The notes: generated by a model from the letters alone, not told the origin. Positions 38,393 to 54,238 are shown, numbered from the stretch's first letter. The stretch: DNA of 64,000 nt from Chamaecrista fasciculata (GCA_003254925.1 QANZ01000187.1:3147-67146); one strand, 5' to 3'. Program-made: numbers and translations.

Positions 38393-39383
38393 TATATATA
38401 TATTTGAGAGAGAGATGTGTGTGTGTGAAGGAGAGAGAGGTGTGGGTGAAAAAGAAAAAAATTAATAAGAAATGATAGATAGAGAGAGAAAATTATAAGT
38501 GTAATAAATGAGGGTTAAAATTACTATTTTGCCTAACTGTTTTTTTTTTATATTTGTATTAGAGTATAGGTAATTATAAGTATATGAGTACAGATAGTTT
38601 AGGAAATGTGAGAGAAAATGAAATGATGTTGTGGATGAGATGATGATGTGAATGAGATGAGATGAAGGCTCCAACAAACACCCAACCAGTACTATTCATC
38701 CAATCCTAAGATGAGATGATGATTGAATGAGATAAGATTAAGATTTGGGAGCTCCCAATCAGGGCTTAACTAGTTGAAACACTATTGTCAATCTATTACT
38801 ATTGATAGAATCAAGGTGATCTATTACAAAGTGCATTTTACATACTGATTCTTTGGTGATGTTATTTGAGAATTGTTGCAAAAACAGATAAAAATGAAAA
38901 TCCGTTCACCGTGAATGAACTTGCTTAAATTCACTTCTTCCAAATCCATACAATTTTCTCCACAGACTTCACACAGACGTCAATGAGAAGTGGATGGAAA
39001 CACTAATGGAGTGAATCCATCTCTTGGGTTACAAAATGAAAACTTTACAATCAAGTTGAAGCAGATTGAAGCAAAAACTGTGCTTTCGTCCCATATGTCT
39101 GTCAAAGGGTGCACACGACAGTGAAGAAATGTGGAAAGAATTTTCAAACTTGCCATTAGATGATTAAATACAAGCCTGATCCTATATACAACATATACAT
39201 CAGGCAAAACTCCCTAGCTTGCTATTGAACACTCTTGAAGTATGCAATCAAAATGAAATAAAACAATGTAATAAAATTAAGTGGTTGCATTATATGCTTA
39301 GATCATATAGTGCAATGAAGGTTGTAGTTGCAGCAGTTGAAGCAGCTGATGACAAAGTAGTATTCCAAGAAAATGCATTAGCA
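38393..39383. other. Intergenic, 3' flank of CRPK1-like gene
   Basis: No gene seen. GA- and TG-rich microsatellite-like DNA lies at 38403-38460. 38600-38765 carries TGAGATGAGATGATG phrases related to 36090-36500. 39320-39430 contains a near repeat of 'gttgaagca' with the start of the CRPK1-like 3' end. Confidence 0.35.
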
Positions 39384-42789
<3,406 letters not shown>

Positions 42790-43600
42790 GGCTCAATGAC
42801 GAACCAGTAAGCAACTTCGATTGACAAATGGTAACAAGTGCTTCAAATGTAACCACCTGATCAAACCACCAAAATAACATATTTCAATGTTTCAGGAATA
42901 TGGACACATTAATATAATTGAATAAGATAAAGACAATGCTTAGTTCTCAGGGTTTATAGCTTCATAGCTGAGTAAATTACAAAAAGCTAGGCACAGAGAT
43001 AACAATCAAACTTCTTCTCTTCTTTTTTCCTACACAAAAAGGCCTAAAGCATAGACCCCCACAATCAGATTCCTAGATAAAGTAATTAAACATCAACTGA
43101 TTTAACAAATGTAGACTGTCAAACAATTCTATACCACAAACATGTTCAAGGGTTGTGTAAAATGTGAGGGAAATCACTCTTTCTCTAAATGACACGGTTC
43201 TTATCACAACCTATTTTTGGGTATCAGTAATCAGAAGCCCAAAAACAAAATCTAGAGCACCGAAAGCAAAAAAAAAAGCTAAGACGCTTGAAAGTTTCCC
43301 CAAAGAGAGAGAGAGAAGAAAAATCAAGAGAAGCCCAGATTGACGGTGACCCAGAAAAGGGGTAAAAGCTATAAGGAAGAAAGTAACAAACCTGAGGAAG
43401 ATGAGGAAAGAGGCGCAGTGTAGCAGTTGAAGAGAGGTGGGAAGAAGAAAGGAAATGAAAAAAAAGGTGAGAGATGAATTGGAGAAAGAAGAAAGGAAGA
43501 GACTTGAGAGGAATGAGATGGGGATGAACCATGAAATTGATGAATGGTATGAATGATGATATGGTCATGTTGAGAACGCGCACGTTCTTTGACTCTTCTC
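42790..43600 (-). promoter_or_regulatory. CRPK1-like 5' leader region
   Basis: No other gene seen. The minus strand near 43380-43520 is CT-rich (ctctctcttt) and 'cttcctcag|gtttgtt' at about 43390 is a good donor, fitting a 5'-UTR exon spliced to just before 42789. Inference only. Confidence 0.35.
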
Positions 43601-46050
43601 TTATTAATTGTTTAATGAATTCTCTTTAGCTTTCTCTTTCTCTCTCTCTCTTATTTTTCATTTTCAGTGTCAATTTGCCAGAGACGACCAAAGACTTTAG
43701 CCACAATGGAATGGCTGATCCATTCATTTGCTTTGAATATTATATCAACTAACACAGTAACACTTGCCAAGTTGCCATGTACTGTATGATGTACCCCCTT
43801 ACAGCTAACAGCTTTGTTCTTTTTTTATAAATTGATTATTGACAATAAAAATAAAATTTACCATGTAAGTTATGAGTCAACTATGATTCTTATTAACAAC
43901 ACTTATCTTTATTGATTGTTTCATTTTTACCTAAACTCAAACTTCAAAATTATTTAGAGAGAAAAAAGTAGTCCCGGGAATATTATATTCCTAAGAGTAA
44001 CATAATTTCTTAAAATAGCTATTTTTTAATCTCACCCTAGAGGGTGAGATTAATCTAATCCTATGAGAAGGGATTATTTTGGTCCACCTAAAATGACTAA
44101 TTTACCCTCATTAAACTTAGCTAATTAAATTTTGTTCTACAAACTATTTTCATCTCTTATCTAATTTTATTCTCTATGTCAAACCTAACTAGTTAAGTTA
44201 TTTTGACAATTTTATATTTTTAGCAATAATTTTTTAGACTATTTTTTAATTTTAAGAATTATGACATTATATTTTAAAATCATATTTTTTTGATCTATCA
44301 TCAATGATGTAAAAACAAATAACATTTTTTCAAAGTATTCTTATTAATTGTTTTGAAAATTTTTTACATTTGATAAGTTATTATTTGAGAATAAAAAGTC
44401 AAGGGCATATTTGAAAAAATATCAAATATTCCTAGGATTATCAAAATTTAACCAAACACAAGATTGTAATATTCATAGGAATATTGCAAAATAATCCCAT
44501 GACTATTTTAACTCATCTAAACAGATATTTTTATATTCATGGGAATCATATTCCTGGAAATCACATTCCCAGGAATATAATTTCCGAGAATAAAAAAATA
44601 ATTTGTGTACCAAACGTCCCCTTATATTTCAATATAAAAGTTCATCTCCTTTTTTTTATCTTATTCTTACTCTTCAAACCCAAATATAAATTGCAAGTAT
44701 TTAATATTTATGTCATCTATTTAAAAGACAGTTAACATCTTATAGACTTAATAAGTAACAATTATGATTATTTAAAAAATGAGTTGCATATTTAAATTAT
44801 TCAAAGAATAAATTATTGACTCAATATATATTTAAAAAGCAAATATTGGTTAAGAAAAATCAAATAATAAATTTTTTCTATTATTTATTATTCGCACAAA
44901 GAACAAATTCCGCTAACTGCACCTATTTATAAAAACATATCCTTTCAACGCAAATCTTTTTTATGTCATTTTAATATGCTACAGAATACCATATAATTGA
45001 AACAAAATGATCTCATATCGTGTGATTAATTATTAATCAATTATACATACTCAAACTAATTAATTATTTGCCCCATTCTAATGTATTAAGTATAGGCCGA
45101 TGACCCTTTGATTTTTCACAATTCACACGATCAAATTGATCAGAGCACAATGTGAAAGTAAATAATACAGCAACATGTTACCTTATTAGCACCTAAAGAT
45201 TTGCATTCTCGAATGAATGAAGAATTTTTCTTTTTCTTTTTTGGGAAAAAAGGTCGTTCCATTTGACCAAGACCACAAATCCACAATGGCATGCAAATCT
45301 AATAGTCCCGTAAGCGTACGATACGTGTCCCTCCACCGAGTGGATTCATGCTTGGAAATTTATGGTATTAAAATGTATATATAAATTAATTATTTAACCT
45401 CCATACTTATTTTAATATTTTAATTTAATATCCATAATCAACTTAAATTTTTATTTAATTTTGTCTAATTAATTTTTAAAATCAATTTAATCCCTTGCAT
45501 TTTATAGATTTTTTTATTTTTATTAATCCTTAATTAATTAATACAAATCTATAATGATAATATATTTAGTCAACCAAGCAAAAGAGATTATAATATAGAA
45601 GTTTGAACTTTTAAGTAAACATATTGACTCTGCTAGTATTGTTATAATATATGTATACAGTTGGAGGCATTTTATATGAATCAATTAGGTGTGAATATAA
45701 ACAATTGGAGGGTTTTTTTTTTCAATTATTCCCAAATTCTTATATTTATTTAATGTCACAAATTGGTTTATTGACCTTGGATTACCATGATTTACTTTTC
45801 ATTTGTTGTTATATATATGGCTCATTTGGATGTATGACAAAAATGGGAAAATAAAATGTATTAAACACATTTTTTAAAAAGTATTTGGAATTATGATCAC
45901 TCAGATCTTAAGCTGTGTTTTTTTGTCTTATTCTCTTCATTAAAATATGAAATATAAGAATGTTATACGTTAAGACTTGGTTTATATATAAAAAGTATTT
46001 TGAAAAACAATTTTGACAATGTTACACGTTAAGGCTTGGTTTATATATAA
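43600..46050. other. Intergenic AT-rich DNA with MITE-like repeats
   Basis: No gene seen. 43974-44630 holds 'ccgggaatattatattcc' and, near its right end, 'ttcccaggaatataatttcc' and 'accaaacgtcccc', i.e. inverted copies of a GGAATATNATTCC motif as in MITEs. 45966-46050 has a direct repeat of 'cgttaagacttggtttatat'. Exact ends were not found. Confidence 0.35.
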
Positions 46051-46080
46051 CTAGTATGAGACCCGTGCGTAAAGATACCT
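46051..46080 (-). mobile_element. Helitron-like 3' end (second family)
   Basis: After a host A, CTAGTATGAGACCCGTGCG reads on the minus strand as a GC-rich segment followed by CTAG|T. The same end, with a proper hairpin, occurs at 54444. The matching 5' TC end was not found. Confidence 0.45.
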
Positions 46081-46099
46081 ATGATTAGATACCTATGAC

Positions 46100-46180
46100 T
46101 TACACGTTTATATATTTAAAACTGCTATACTTTCTAATCCAAAAATAACATTAGTATAGCAGTTTTAAATATATTACAGA
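46100..46180. repeat. Inverted repeat / hairpin
   Basis: 'tttaaaactgctata' (about 46117-46131) is followed about 25 bp later by its inverse 'tatagcagttttaaa' with further matching AT-rich flanks. It can form a stem of at least 15 bp. Function unknown; possibly a MITE remnant. Confidence 0.6.
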
Positions 46181-46619
46181 TCCAAAAAGATACCTATGAT
46201 TAGAAAGTAAAGATGATAAGTGTAGAAGATTTACATATATTACAAATCCAAAAAGATTGTATTTGCTTCTACCAAAAGATTATACTTAGGCAAGTCTTTT
46301 GAAATGGCAAGAAGGAAATGGAGTTGTGATTCTTAGTCAGTTTTCTCAATTTTAATGTTTTTCTTTGGCTTGCAAATTGAGAGTTGTGGAGTCATCATTT
46401 CCTCCAAGGATGCATCATCTAGGTCTTCCATAACACCTTTAAGTTTTGAGGGTGTTGACTCAACTGCAGTTGAAGAGATTTCTGCTTTGCTCTCAATACA
46501 AAATGATCCAGCATCCTATAAGTGAAATGTTTCAATGAGTGATATATGAGACTTTGTTGACTTGAAAAGAATTAGTGGCAGATGAATGATTCAACAACAG
46601 AGTTCTTTATGTGTAAATT

Positions 46620-46620
<1 letters not shown>

Positions 46621-46654
<34 letters not shown>
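46621..46654 (+). repeat. Poly-A tract (34 A)
   Basis: Uninterrupted A run between 'attgc' and 'ctggc'. No target duplication flanks it, so retroposition is not supported. Confidence 0.7.
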
Positions 46655-46657
<3 letters not shown>

Positions 46658-46943
46658 GGCATATCAGTCCATAAGGCAAAACTGGTAGACTTCTCTATGT
46701 GTAAAGAGCAGACTTCTATAAGACTATAACATGAAAAATGCATAACTCAGTTAATACAGATCAATACATAACTCAGTCCTAACTTAATCCTCAAATCAAT
46801 CTATAACATGAAAAACTACAAAGCAAAAATCTCAAACAAAAAATTCATGCACTTGCATTAAAGTTCAGCAGAGGCACAAAAATTAATCAGTAATTTTCAG
46901 AAAAGTCATCAGCTGTTAAACAACAAATATCAGCCAAGAAATC

Positions 46944-47069
46944 AGCAAAGAGCGAATTTTATCAAAATTACAGCTATTTCATCAAAGAGCCAATTTTATC
47001 AAAATTACAGCTATTTCATCAAAGAGCCAATTTTATCAAAATGGCAGCTATTTCATCAAAGAGGCAATT
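46944..47069 (+). repeat. Minisatellite, 37-bp unit, ~3.3 copies
   Basis: Unit 'caaagagccaattttatc' + 'aaaattacagctatttcat' repeats at about 46944, 46983 and 47020, then a diverged copy. The same unit reappears 3.4 kb away at 50392-50474, and partial units ('ggctatttcatcaa') at 47098, 47648 and 47675. Confidence 0.8.
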
Positions 47070-48194
47070 ACAAAACTGGTAGAGGCATTAAAGATCAACT
47101 GGCTATTTCATCAAGTTAGAATCCAGCAATGAAAGAGCCATACAATGATAGATTCAAACAAAGCAAAAATGTAAAAAGAAATGGAGTTAAAGTAAGAATG
47201 CAGTAAGAATCTATCACCTTTGTGCAAAATATAATGCTTGGGTCAAACTAATTGTAAAGTAAGAATGCAGTAAGAATCCAGCAATGAAACAACCATACAG
47301 TGATACGTTTTTAGTTTGCTTAGTAAGAATCTATCATCTTTTTGCAAAATATAATGCTTGATGGTTGTCGTGCATGTAACTTGATCAAGTAAGAATGCAG
47401 CAATTTACAAACCAAAATTGGTAGAGGCATTAAAATTACACCAGCCAATTTCATCAAAATTTTTGCTCTTTCATCAAAGAGGCAATTACAAAACTGGTAG
47501 AGGCATTAAAATTACACTTGCCTATTTCACTAAGAATCCAGGATCCTACAAAGCAAAAATGACAGCGATAACTGAAAGTAAAAAAAGGTGGAATAGCAGT
47601 AAATTGCAGTAAACTCAACACACAGGAATGAGTAGAGACATTAAAGATCATCTGGCTATTTCATTAAGCTACAATCCATCTGGCTATTTCATCAAGTTAC
47701 AATCCAGCAATTTACAAATTTACAATCCAGCAATTTCATCAAGTTTCATGCAAGACAATGAGAGGGAGAAAGAACTAAAGAAAAAGTTGAAATGAAAATT
47801 TATCAAAAACATTAATAAATTCTTGCATGCTCGATTATGAAATGATAAACAATGATAGAAAAGAACGAAGAAAGTGATAGATTTGGATATACTCTAAGGA
47901 AAACTAATCCTACTGTTTCGCCATTGCAAGATTTAAGGAATCATTGCCATTGTCCACTTTTAATCATTCCTACAATTTAGTCCCTGCATATATTAGAAAT
48001 ATGCTTTTTGGTCCCTAATTTTTCTTTTTTCAAATATAAACTATTTAGTCTTCAAGAATAACATTTCAAGGACTATATATGAGATAAATATGGATGACTT
48101 ACGTTGATATAGATATCTAGAATTTTTAGAATGAGACAATTAATAGACTTCCTTTAGAATGCAACAAATTCATAAAATAGAAATCTTTTGCACC

Positions 48195-48871
48195 AACCTT
48201 AAGCTTATGATGATGATTAGATAGGACTCATGTGCTCCTTGCGGCATAATTGTGAGTCCATTCCTTCATCTATTCATCCGCACTATCAATCTATGAGCAT
48301 ACTCCTTAGCCTTCTATGTGGATTTGCTTGTTAAGATAAATATAAACACTAAACAATAATATTTAAATATTTATAGACATCAACAGAAATTGAAAAAAAT
48401 ACAATAGATAAGTAATTATAGAGAAAGAGTGAACAACATGGTCACCAGTCTATAATTACTTATCTATTGTATTTTTTTCAAAGAAATATCCTATATCAGT
48501 GTTAACTAATGCAATTTTCAAAGAAAAAAAAAANCAACCTTAAGCTTATGATGATGATTAGATAGGACTCATGTGCTCCTTGCGGCATAATTGTGAGTCC
48601 ATTCCTTCATCTATTCATCCGCACTATCAATCTATCAGCATACTCCTTAGCCTTCTATGTGGATTTGCTTGTTAAGATAAATATAAACACTGAACAATAA
48701 TATTTAAATGTTTATAGACATCAACAAAAATTGAAAAAAATACAATAGATAAGTAATTATAGAGAAAGAGTGAACATGGTCACCAGTCTCTATAATTACT
48801 TATCTATTGTATTTTTTTCAAAGAAATATTCTATATCAGTGTTAACTAATGCAATTTTCAAAGAAAAAAAA
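48195..48871 (+). repeat. Direct duplication around a single N (likely assembly artefact)
   Basis: 48195-48533 and 48535-48871 are near-identical (about 7 differences in 337 bp) and separated by one N at 48534. This fits overlapping contig ends from two haplotypes joined without merging, not a biological tandem repeat. Confidence 0.8.
48392..48477. repeat. Hairpin, ~28-bp stem (repeated at ~48730-48818)
   Basis: 'aatacaatagataagtaatt' and its inverse 'aattacttatctattgtatt' with matching flanks surround a 26-bp loop. It appears in both copies of the duplicated block. No target duplication was identified. Confidence 0.7.
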
Positions 48872-49199
48872 AGACACCAAACTGAATAAACTGATGGAGA
48901 AGAGGGAACACTTGCAAATTGCAATACCCACCAGAATATAATAATAATAGTAATAATGACATGACACATATGAGTGTTGTGGATGAAGTTCATTTGTTTG
49001 GCAGTAATATCATATTTATATTTCAATCTCCTAAGTTTATTGTATCCTTAGCTGCCACCTTCAATTAGTTTTCATGCATCATAAGTCAAGCAACCCAAGA
49101 TAAGCAATAAAATATGATATGTTAACTAATGCAAAGACAATCCCTGCCTCTACAGATGCAATTGCCAAAGCATCTGGAACATTGGAACCAAAATGATTT

Positions 49200-49640
49200 C
49201 CAGACCAAATTGAATACAGCAGCTATGAAACTGGATTAGAGATCAGCAGTGAATTAGACCAAATTGCCTTCCTTGTACGAAATACAGCAGCTATGAAATT
49301 GAATTTGACAGAAAAATACAGCAGAAAACTCCTTTGCTCTAATGAAACTGAATATTGCAGAAAAATACAGCAGCTGTGTAGAAAAATAGTGAAAAATATT
49401 GCAGTTGTGCAGAAAAATATAGCAGTGAAGATGAACAAATCTTAGTTAAATCCAATTAATATGCAGAAATATTACTAATTCAGTAAAAATCTGAAGATGA
49501 AGAAATTCAGCAACTACATCCAGAAGTGATCCAGACAAATTCAGTAAAAATTCAGCAGCTATGCAGGAATAAAGAAAATTGGTTTCCTCTAATGTTCAAA
49601 GAAGGCTAAATTCAACAGCTATGCCTAACCAAACCTATAG
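49200..49640 (+). repeat. Irregular 'caGCAGctatga/aaaatacagcag' repeats
   Basis: Phrases 'atacagcagctatgaaa', 'gcagaaaaatacagcag' and 'attcagcagctatgcag' recur at irregular intervals across the block, so it is a decayed minisatellite. No coding sequence seen. Confidence 0.45.
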
Positions 49641-50391
49641 TGAGGCATATAAATACATTCTACAAAGAAATAATCAGACTCTACTGAGTGAACAAATTGG
49701 TAGTTTGATGATGAAAAATATTCTAAAATTGACAGTTCTGTAGTGAAGTCAATTTTTTTCTCTAATACAGTTTGATGATGAACAATAACATGGTTAATAA
49801 TAACAGAGGGAGAAGATGCGTTTTCCCAGAAAAAGCTTAAATATATGTTAAAATTGGGAGAAATGGAGCTAACTTACTTTGGATGCATAGTCGACAGTTT
49901 ACAAACAAATGCTTCCAAATCTAGAGCTTCATCATAATTCCCATTCCGTACACATCTGCAAAAACATAAGAATTTATAAGACTTTCCCTAAAAGGATTAA
50001 TGTGCTTGGCATACAACGATTGAAAGTCAGACCATTGTTCAAAATATGACAGTTAAAAACAAAAGCAGCGAAGATTATTGAAAACAAAGGAGAAGCAAAA
50101 AATTAGTTTATTTTCTCATATAAAGTTTACAACCCAATCCCAAAAAATAGTGAAAGAACATAAGGGAAACATAAGATACCATGATAGATTTTTACAACCC
50201 AATCTTGCAGGAACTTCTCCAATGCATCAAGTCGAACCCTTCCCTTGATCTCAAGAAGCTCTGGCCAGTCTTTGACAAATGTTTTCTCACAACTGCATAA
50301 GAATATCAGATTTTCAAGTTCTTCAAATGTACTACAATTAAAAAAAAAACATTTGGAAGAGCCATTAAAAAAACATTTGGAAGAGCCTATA

Positions 50392-50474
50392 TATCAAAAT
50401 TACAGCTATTTCATCAAAGAGCCAATTTTATCAAAATTAGCTATTTCATCAAAGAGCCAATTTTATCAAAATTC
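50392..50474 (+). repeat. Second block of the 37-bp minisatellite
   Basis: Two and a bit copies of the unit described at 46944, lying between two orphan exons, in the same orientation. Confidence 0.75.
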
Positions 50475-50831
50475 AGTCCATATGGTTAAATTTTGTAGCA
50501 AGTTGGTACACTATACCAAGATTCATAGACTAACAAAACATAAACAATTGTTGAGGAATCGAATTTGGGGGAATTCTATCTCTGCTACCATTGAAGCAAG
50601 TTGTGGACTCCAGCTTGAACTGCTCAATAAATAAGACAACATGCAATACAGGAAATGTGATAATTTGACAACATGCAATACACGAAATGTGATAATTTAT
50701 ATAAAGTATTCGTACCTGTAAAGCTTTTCATAGAAAGTTATATTCCCTTGTATCCAAACTTTGAGCAAATATTCATAAAATCTGCAAGATTTTGCAAATC
50801 TCAATTAAGACTAGATTAACAAATGCATAGT

Positions 50832-50862
<31 letters not shown>

Positions 50863-51199
50863 TGCAAATCTCAATTAAGACTAAATTAACAAATGCAAAT
50901 CTCATGATTTTGCAAATCATTTCATTTATTTACTGATTAGCTACTAATCTTTATAGTTTTATATATATATATTCAATTTCTGCAGCTAGAATAATTAACC
51001 ATTTTCTAGATTTAAAGATACAAACTTCTATTGAAATATACAAACTACTAATTTATACCACCTTCAAACTTGACAAATTTAACTATAAAGTTAAAAGTAT
51101 GTCAAATGGATGCCAAATATGATTCAAAATGCCCATTACAGGTGAAATTCAACTTACCTTCCTCTCAGCTACTGACTTTAGCTTACTCCAAAAAGCATC

Positions 51200-52018
51200 T
51201 GTTGATATGAATTCACAAAAGCATTAAGTTCTAAAGTTCAATCAACTTTATGACAGCAAAAATTGGTCAAAACAAATTTGCTTTTCAAATCCTGACGTAC
51301 TCAATTCATTGAAACTGATATGGGTATAGTTGAAATCAAAATAAATAGTCTTCTTACCTTTAATGTAAAGGACCAAAACGCAAAGTGCACAAAATAATAT
51401 GGATCAAAAACACAATATTGAAGAAATAGTCATCTTCATCCTCAACGCTCATCTCCCGCACGATTCAGCAAAAAGCACCATTCACAAATTCAGCAACATC
51501 ACCATTCACAAATTCAAACAGCAAAAATCACAACAACGGAATTAACAAAACCCAAATTTCCGGAACAAAACCCAGCAAAAAGACGAACCAAAACCAAAAT
51601 TTTCGGAACAACAAACCCAAATCGCAGACCCAAAACCCACACCCAAATGTAAATGAAATGGGAGGAATAAAATTAAAAAATGGACGAAATATGAAACATG
51701 TACATGTAAGATGTAAGCTGGCGACGGAGAAGAAGAGAGAGAAGAGGAAGGTCGTGGCTGATGGCAGCGGCGCTCGTGGCTAACGATGAACGACGGCGGA
51801 GAATGCTCAGACTCAAGGGAGAGAGAGTTGAGAAGAGGAAGGATGATGAAAAAATGAGAGAGATGAACAGAGGAATTGATGAAGAAATGAGAGAGATATA
51901 AGAGTTTGATGATGGCTTTTGGAGAAAATTTTAGGAAGAGAGAAGGAAGGAAAGAGGGAGAGGAATCTGAGATTGAAATTTGAAAATCAAATTTCAAATT
52001 TCAGATGGAGATGAGATG
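51200..52018. other. Leader-like GA-rich DNA, no gene
   Basis: 51710-51960 is GA-rich with 'gacggcgg' and 'gagagag' tracts, like a plant 5' UTR/promoter read on the minus strand. It may be the captured start of one of the fragmented genes at 46333-51198. No start codon could be linked to an exon. Confidence 0.3.
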
Positions 52019-52023
52019 GCTTC

Positions 52024-54233
52024 TGATGGAGATTGTGCCCTAGGGCCAATCATTTTATTTATGTGTTATTTGAACATATGTAACTTTTGATTAATTTATA
52101 GAGATAAATTATGTTGTTATCATATTATTAGCGTGTTTACTATGATAGCGTCCTTGATTAATTATAAGATAATTAATCTAAAACTGTCCCTGGTCGATCA
52201 TTCACGTGGGAACGTAAATGAACTAAGACCAGCATGACCTCGGTGTATAGAGATACATGCACTAGATGCTTCTCGAGAGCCATGGTGGAATTTTGTAAGG
52301 GTTACAAAATTACTGGACCGACCCGGAGAGTCCTGCATGGGTTTAGTCATAAGCGAGCCTCTCCTGTACACCTGTCACGATAGCCTTAGACCTGAGGTCT
52401 TGACTATTCCGGCATTGTAGTTGTCAAACTTTGGCCTAGTCCAACGTTACCCGTAGCAGGGTAGCCATACAGGCTAGGTACGGGTTTGGTTGATTACCGT
52501 GCAAAGGAATGTGGTTGACCAAGATGGGATTTTGTCCCTCATTTAAGATGAGAGATATTTAACTGGCGCCCTCGATGAGTCTGTCCAAGAAATGCGTGGC
52601 CACGCTGGGAATTGGGACTAACTCAGGAAATCGAGAAAGTTGTGGTTTGGATTTTGGATGACATTCCCGTGCCTAATCCATGACCAAAATATCGTGAGAC
52701 AATAGGGATTATGACAAGGTGGTATTTAGGTTAAATCGTTAAAAGTCGTTAAAGCGATAACTCCCGTGTTTTGGGTAGTTGTGATGGCTTGCTAGAGTCC
52801 GCTCACAACTTGTGAATCATAAAAATGATTTGCTGCCAACTTCACGTGAGGCCTGCTGGGTCACACATGAGCAGGATCAAGATGCTAATTTTTGGGACAC
52901 GAATTAGGGTTAATTCGTGAGTCACTTAGGTGACACAATTTAGGACATAGTTAAATGTCTTAGGACATTAAATCTTGTCTTAAATAAATATCTATGATTA
53001 AGGTTTTAAATTTGTTGGACAAATTTAAATTTAAATTAATTGTTAAATAGTTTTACAATTAAAATATTAGTGAATAAATAAATTAAATAAGTTTCCTAAA
53101 AATTAGGGAATTATTGATTTATTAAATTCACTAAAATTGGGAAATAAAAGGATGAGGGTGGCGCCTCATTATCTTTGTTTTTATTAATAGAAATTGTTTT
53201 TATTAATTAAATAAAGATAAGATAAATATCTTTTGGAAAAGATATAGGATTTGAATTAAAAGATATTAAGGTAATTCTTTTATTCAAAATTGTTAGGAAT
53301 TAGTTATAACTACCTAAGGAGTTTGGGTTGTTATAAAATTCCTCCAAAAACTCCATGAGAATTTCGCCTACCCCCTTTCTTGGGATGGAAGATTTGATCT
53401 TGCATTTTAGAGTTTGGGTCTAGGCTAAAGTCGATTTTTATATTTAATTATTAAAGTAATATTTAAATTATAAAATCAAAATCTCATGACTCATTCCAAC
53501 CAATAGGATTTGAGCAAATCAAGATTTGATCCAAGATTTGATCTTGGATAGGTCAAATTCGAAAATTGGGCTTTATTTTTGAATTATAATATTAAGTTTA
53601 ATATTATAAATCAAAAGATATTTTGAGATATCTAAAAGATATCCCATATCTTAGAGATATCCTAATTGGATTAGGATTCCCTAAAACTAGGAATGAGAAC
53701 ACTATAAATAGAGGCACTAGGCGCCTATCTCAGAGATAACTCACAACACAGATCAATTCTTGGTCAGACCAAGAATTTCGCCTAGAGCATCTATAGAGAG
53801 TGAAAAATCGCCTAGTCCTAATATTATGAGAGTGAGTCGATTTTCTTGAAGAAAGAGAATTGGACCTGCACCTGATAATATTAGTACTTCCCAATCAATC
53901 TTGATAATCAAGAACAGTTCTTGATTATTCAAGAATCATAGATAGAGTTCCCGTATTCACTTGGGAAGAAGTGAAGGAGGCTAGCACCTAGGCATCTGCC
54001 AAACTGCTCGTGTGGATTACTGGTAGAGGAAGGACACTCTGTGGACTTCTCAAATTCGCGAATACGACAAGTCACCGATCAAAACTAGGTAAACATCTCT
54101 CCTAAAACTGGTATAAACATAGTTAGTGGATCCTGGAAGGAATCACAGAGTTAGTTTTTTTTTTATTACGTTTTAGTCCCTGGAAAAATTTTTATTTTCC
54201 CTTCCGCTGCGCTCCCTCTGTGATTTCCCAACA
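52024..54233 (+). mobile_element. Solo LTR, copia type, 2210 bp, TSD GCTTC
   Basis: Starts TGATGGAGATTGTGCCC and ends TTCCCAACA. GCTTC flanks both sides (52019-52023 and 54234-54238). A TATA box 'ctataaatagagg' near 53703 gives plus orientation. 52020-52800 is clearly homologous to the LTR at 58989-59759 (inverse strand) and the 3' part to 56937-57400, so all belong to one family associated with the copia pol fragments at 57.4-61.4 kb. The first base pair pattern TGATGG differs from TGTTGG in the other copy, probably by mutation. Confidence 0.9.
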
Positions 54234-54238
54234 GCTTC

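Larger units (their letters stand above)
46333..51198 (-). pseudogene. Orphan exons incl. a COG8-like exon; chimeric gene fragments
   Basis: Five short minus-strand exons, each flanked by AG and GT, are separated by repeats. 51198-51158 encodes AFWSKLKSVAERK. 50781-50716 plus 50292-50180 join in frame (FYEYLLKVWIQGN... then KDWPELLEIKG..LDALEKFLQDWV). 49955-49878 encodes [17 protein letters not shown], a motif I know from COG8, a Golgi tethering-complex subunit. 46515-46333 is a last exon of 60 codons ending KNIKIEKTD and stop. Joining 50180 to 49955 gives an early stop, and 51158 to 50781 also fails, so this is not one working gene. The sources of the other exons were not recognised. Position next to a Helitron-type end suggests transduplicated fragments. 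Confidence 0.5.

Noticed and set aside
51542..51997. 151-codon minus-strand open frame
   Set aside because: Low-complexity Ser/Phe/Leu-rich translation of GA-rich DNA; no domain. More likely leader or promoter DNA.
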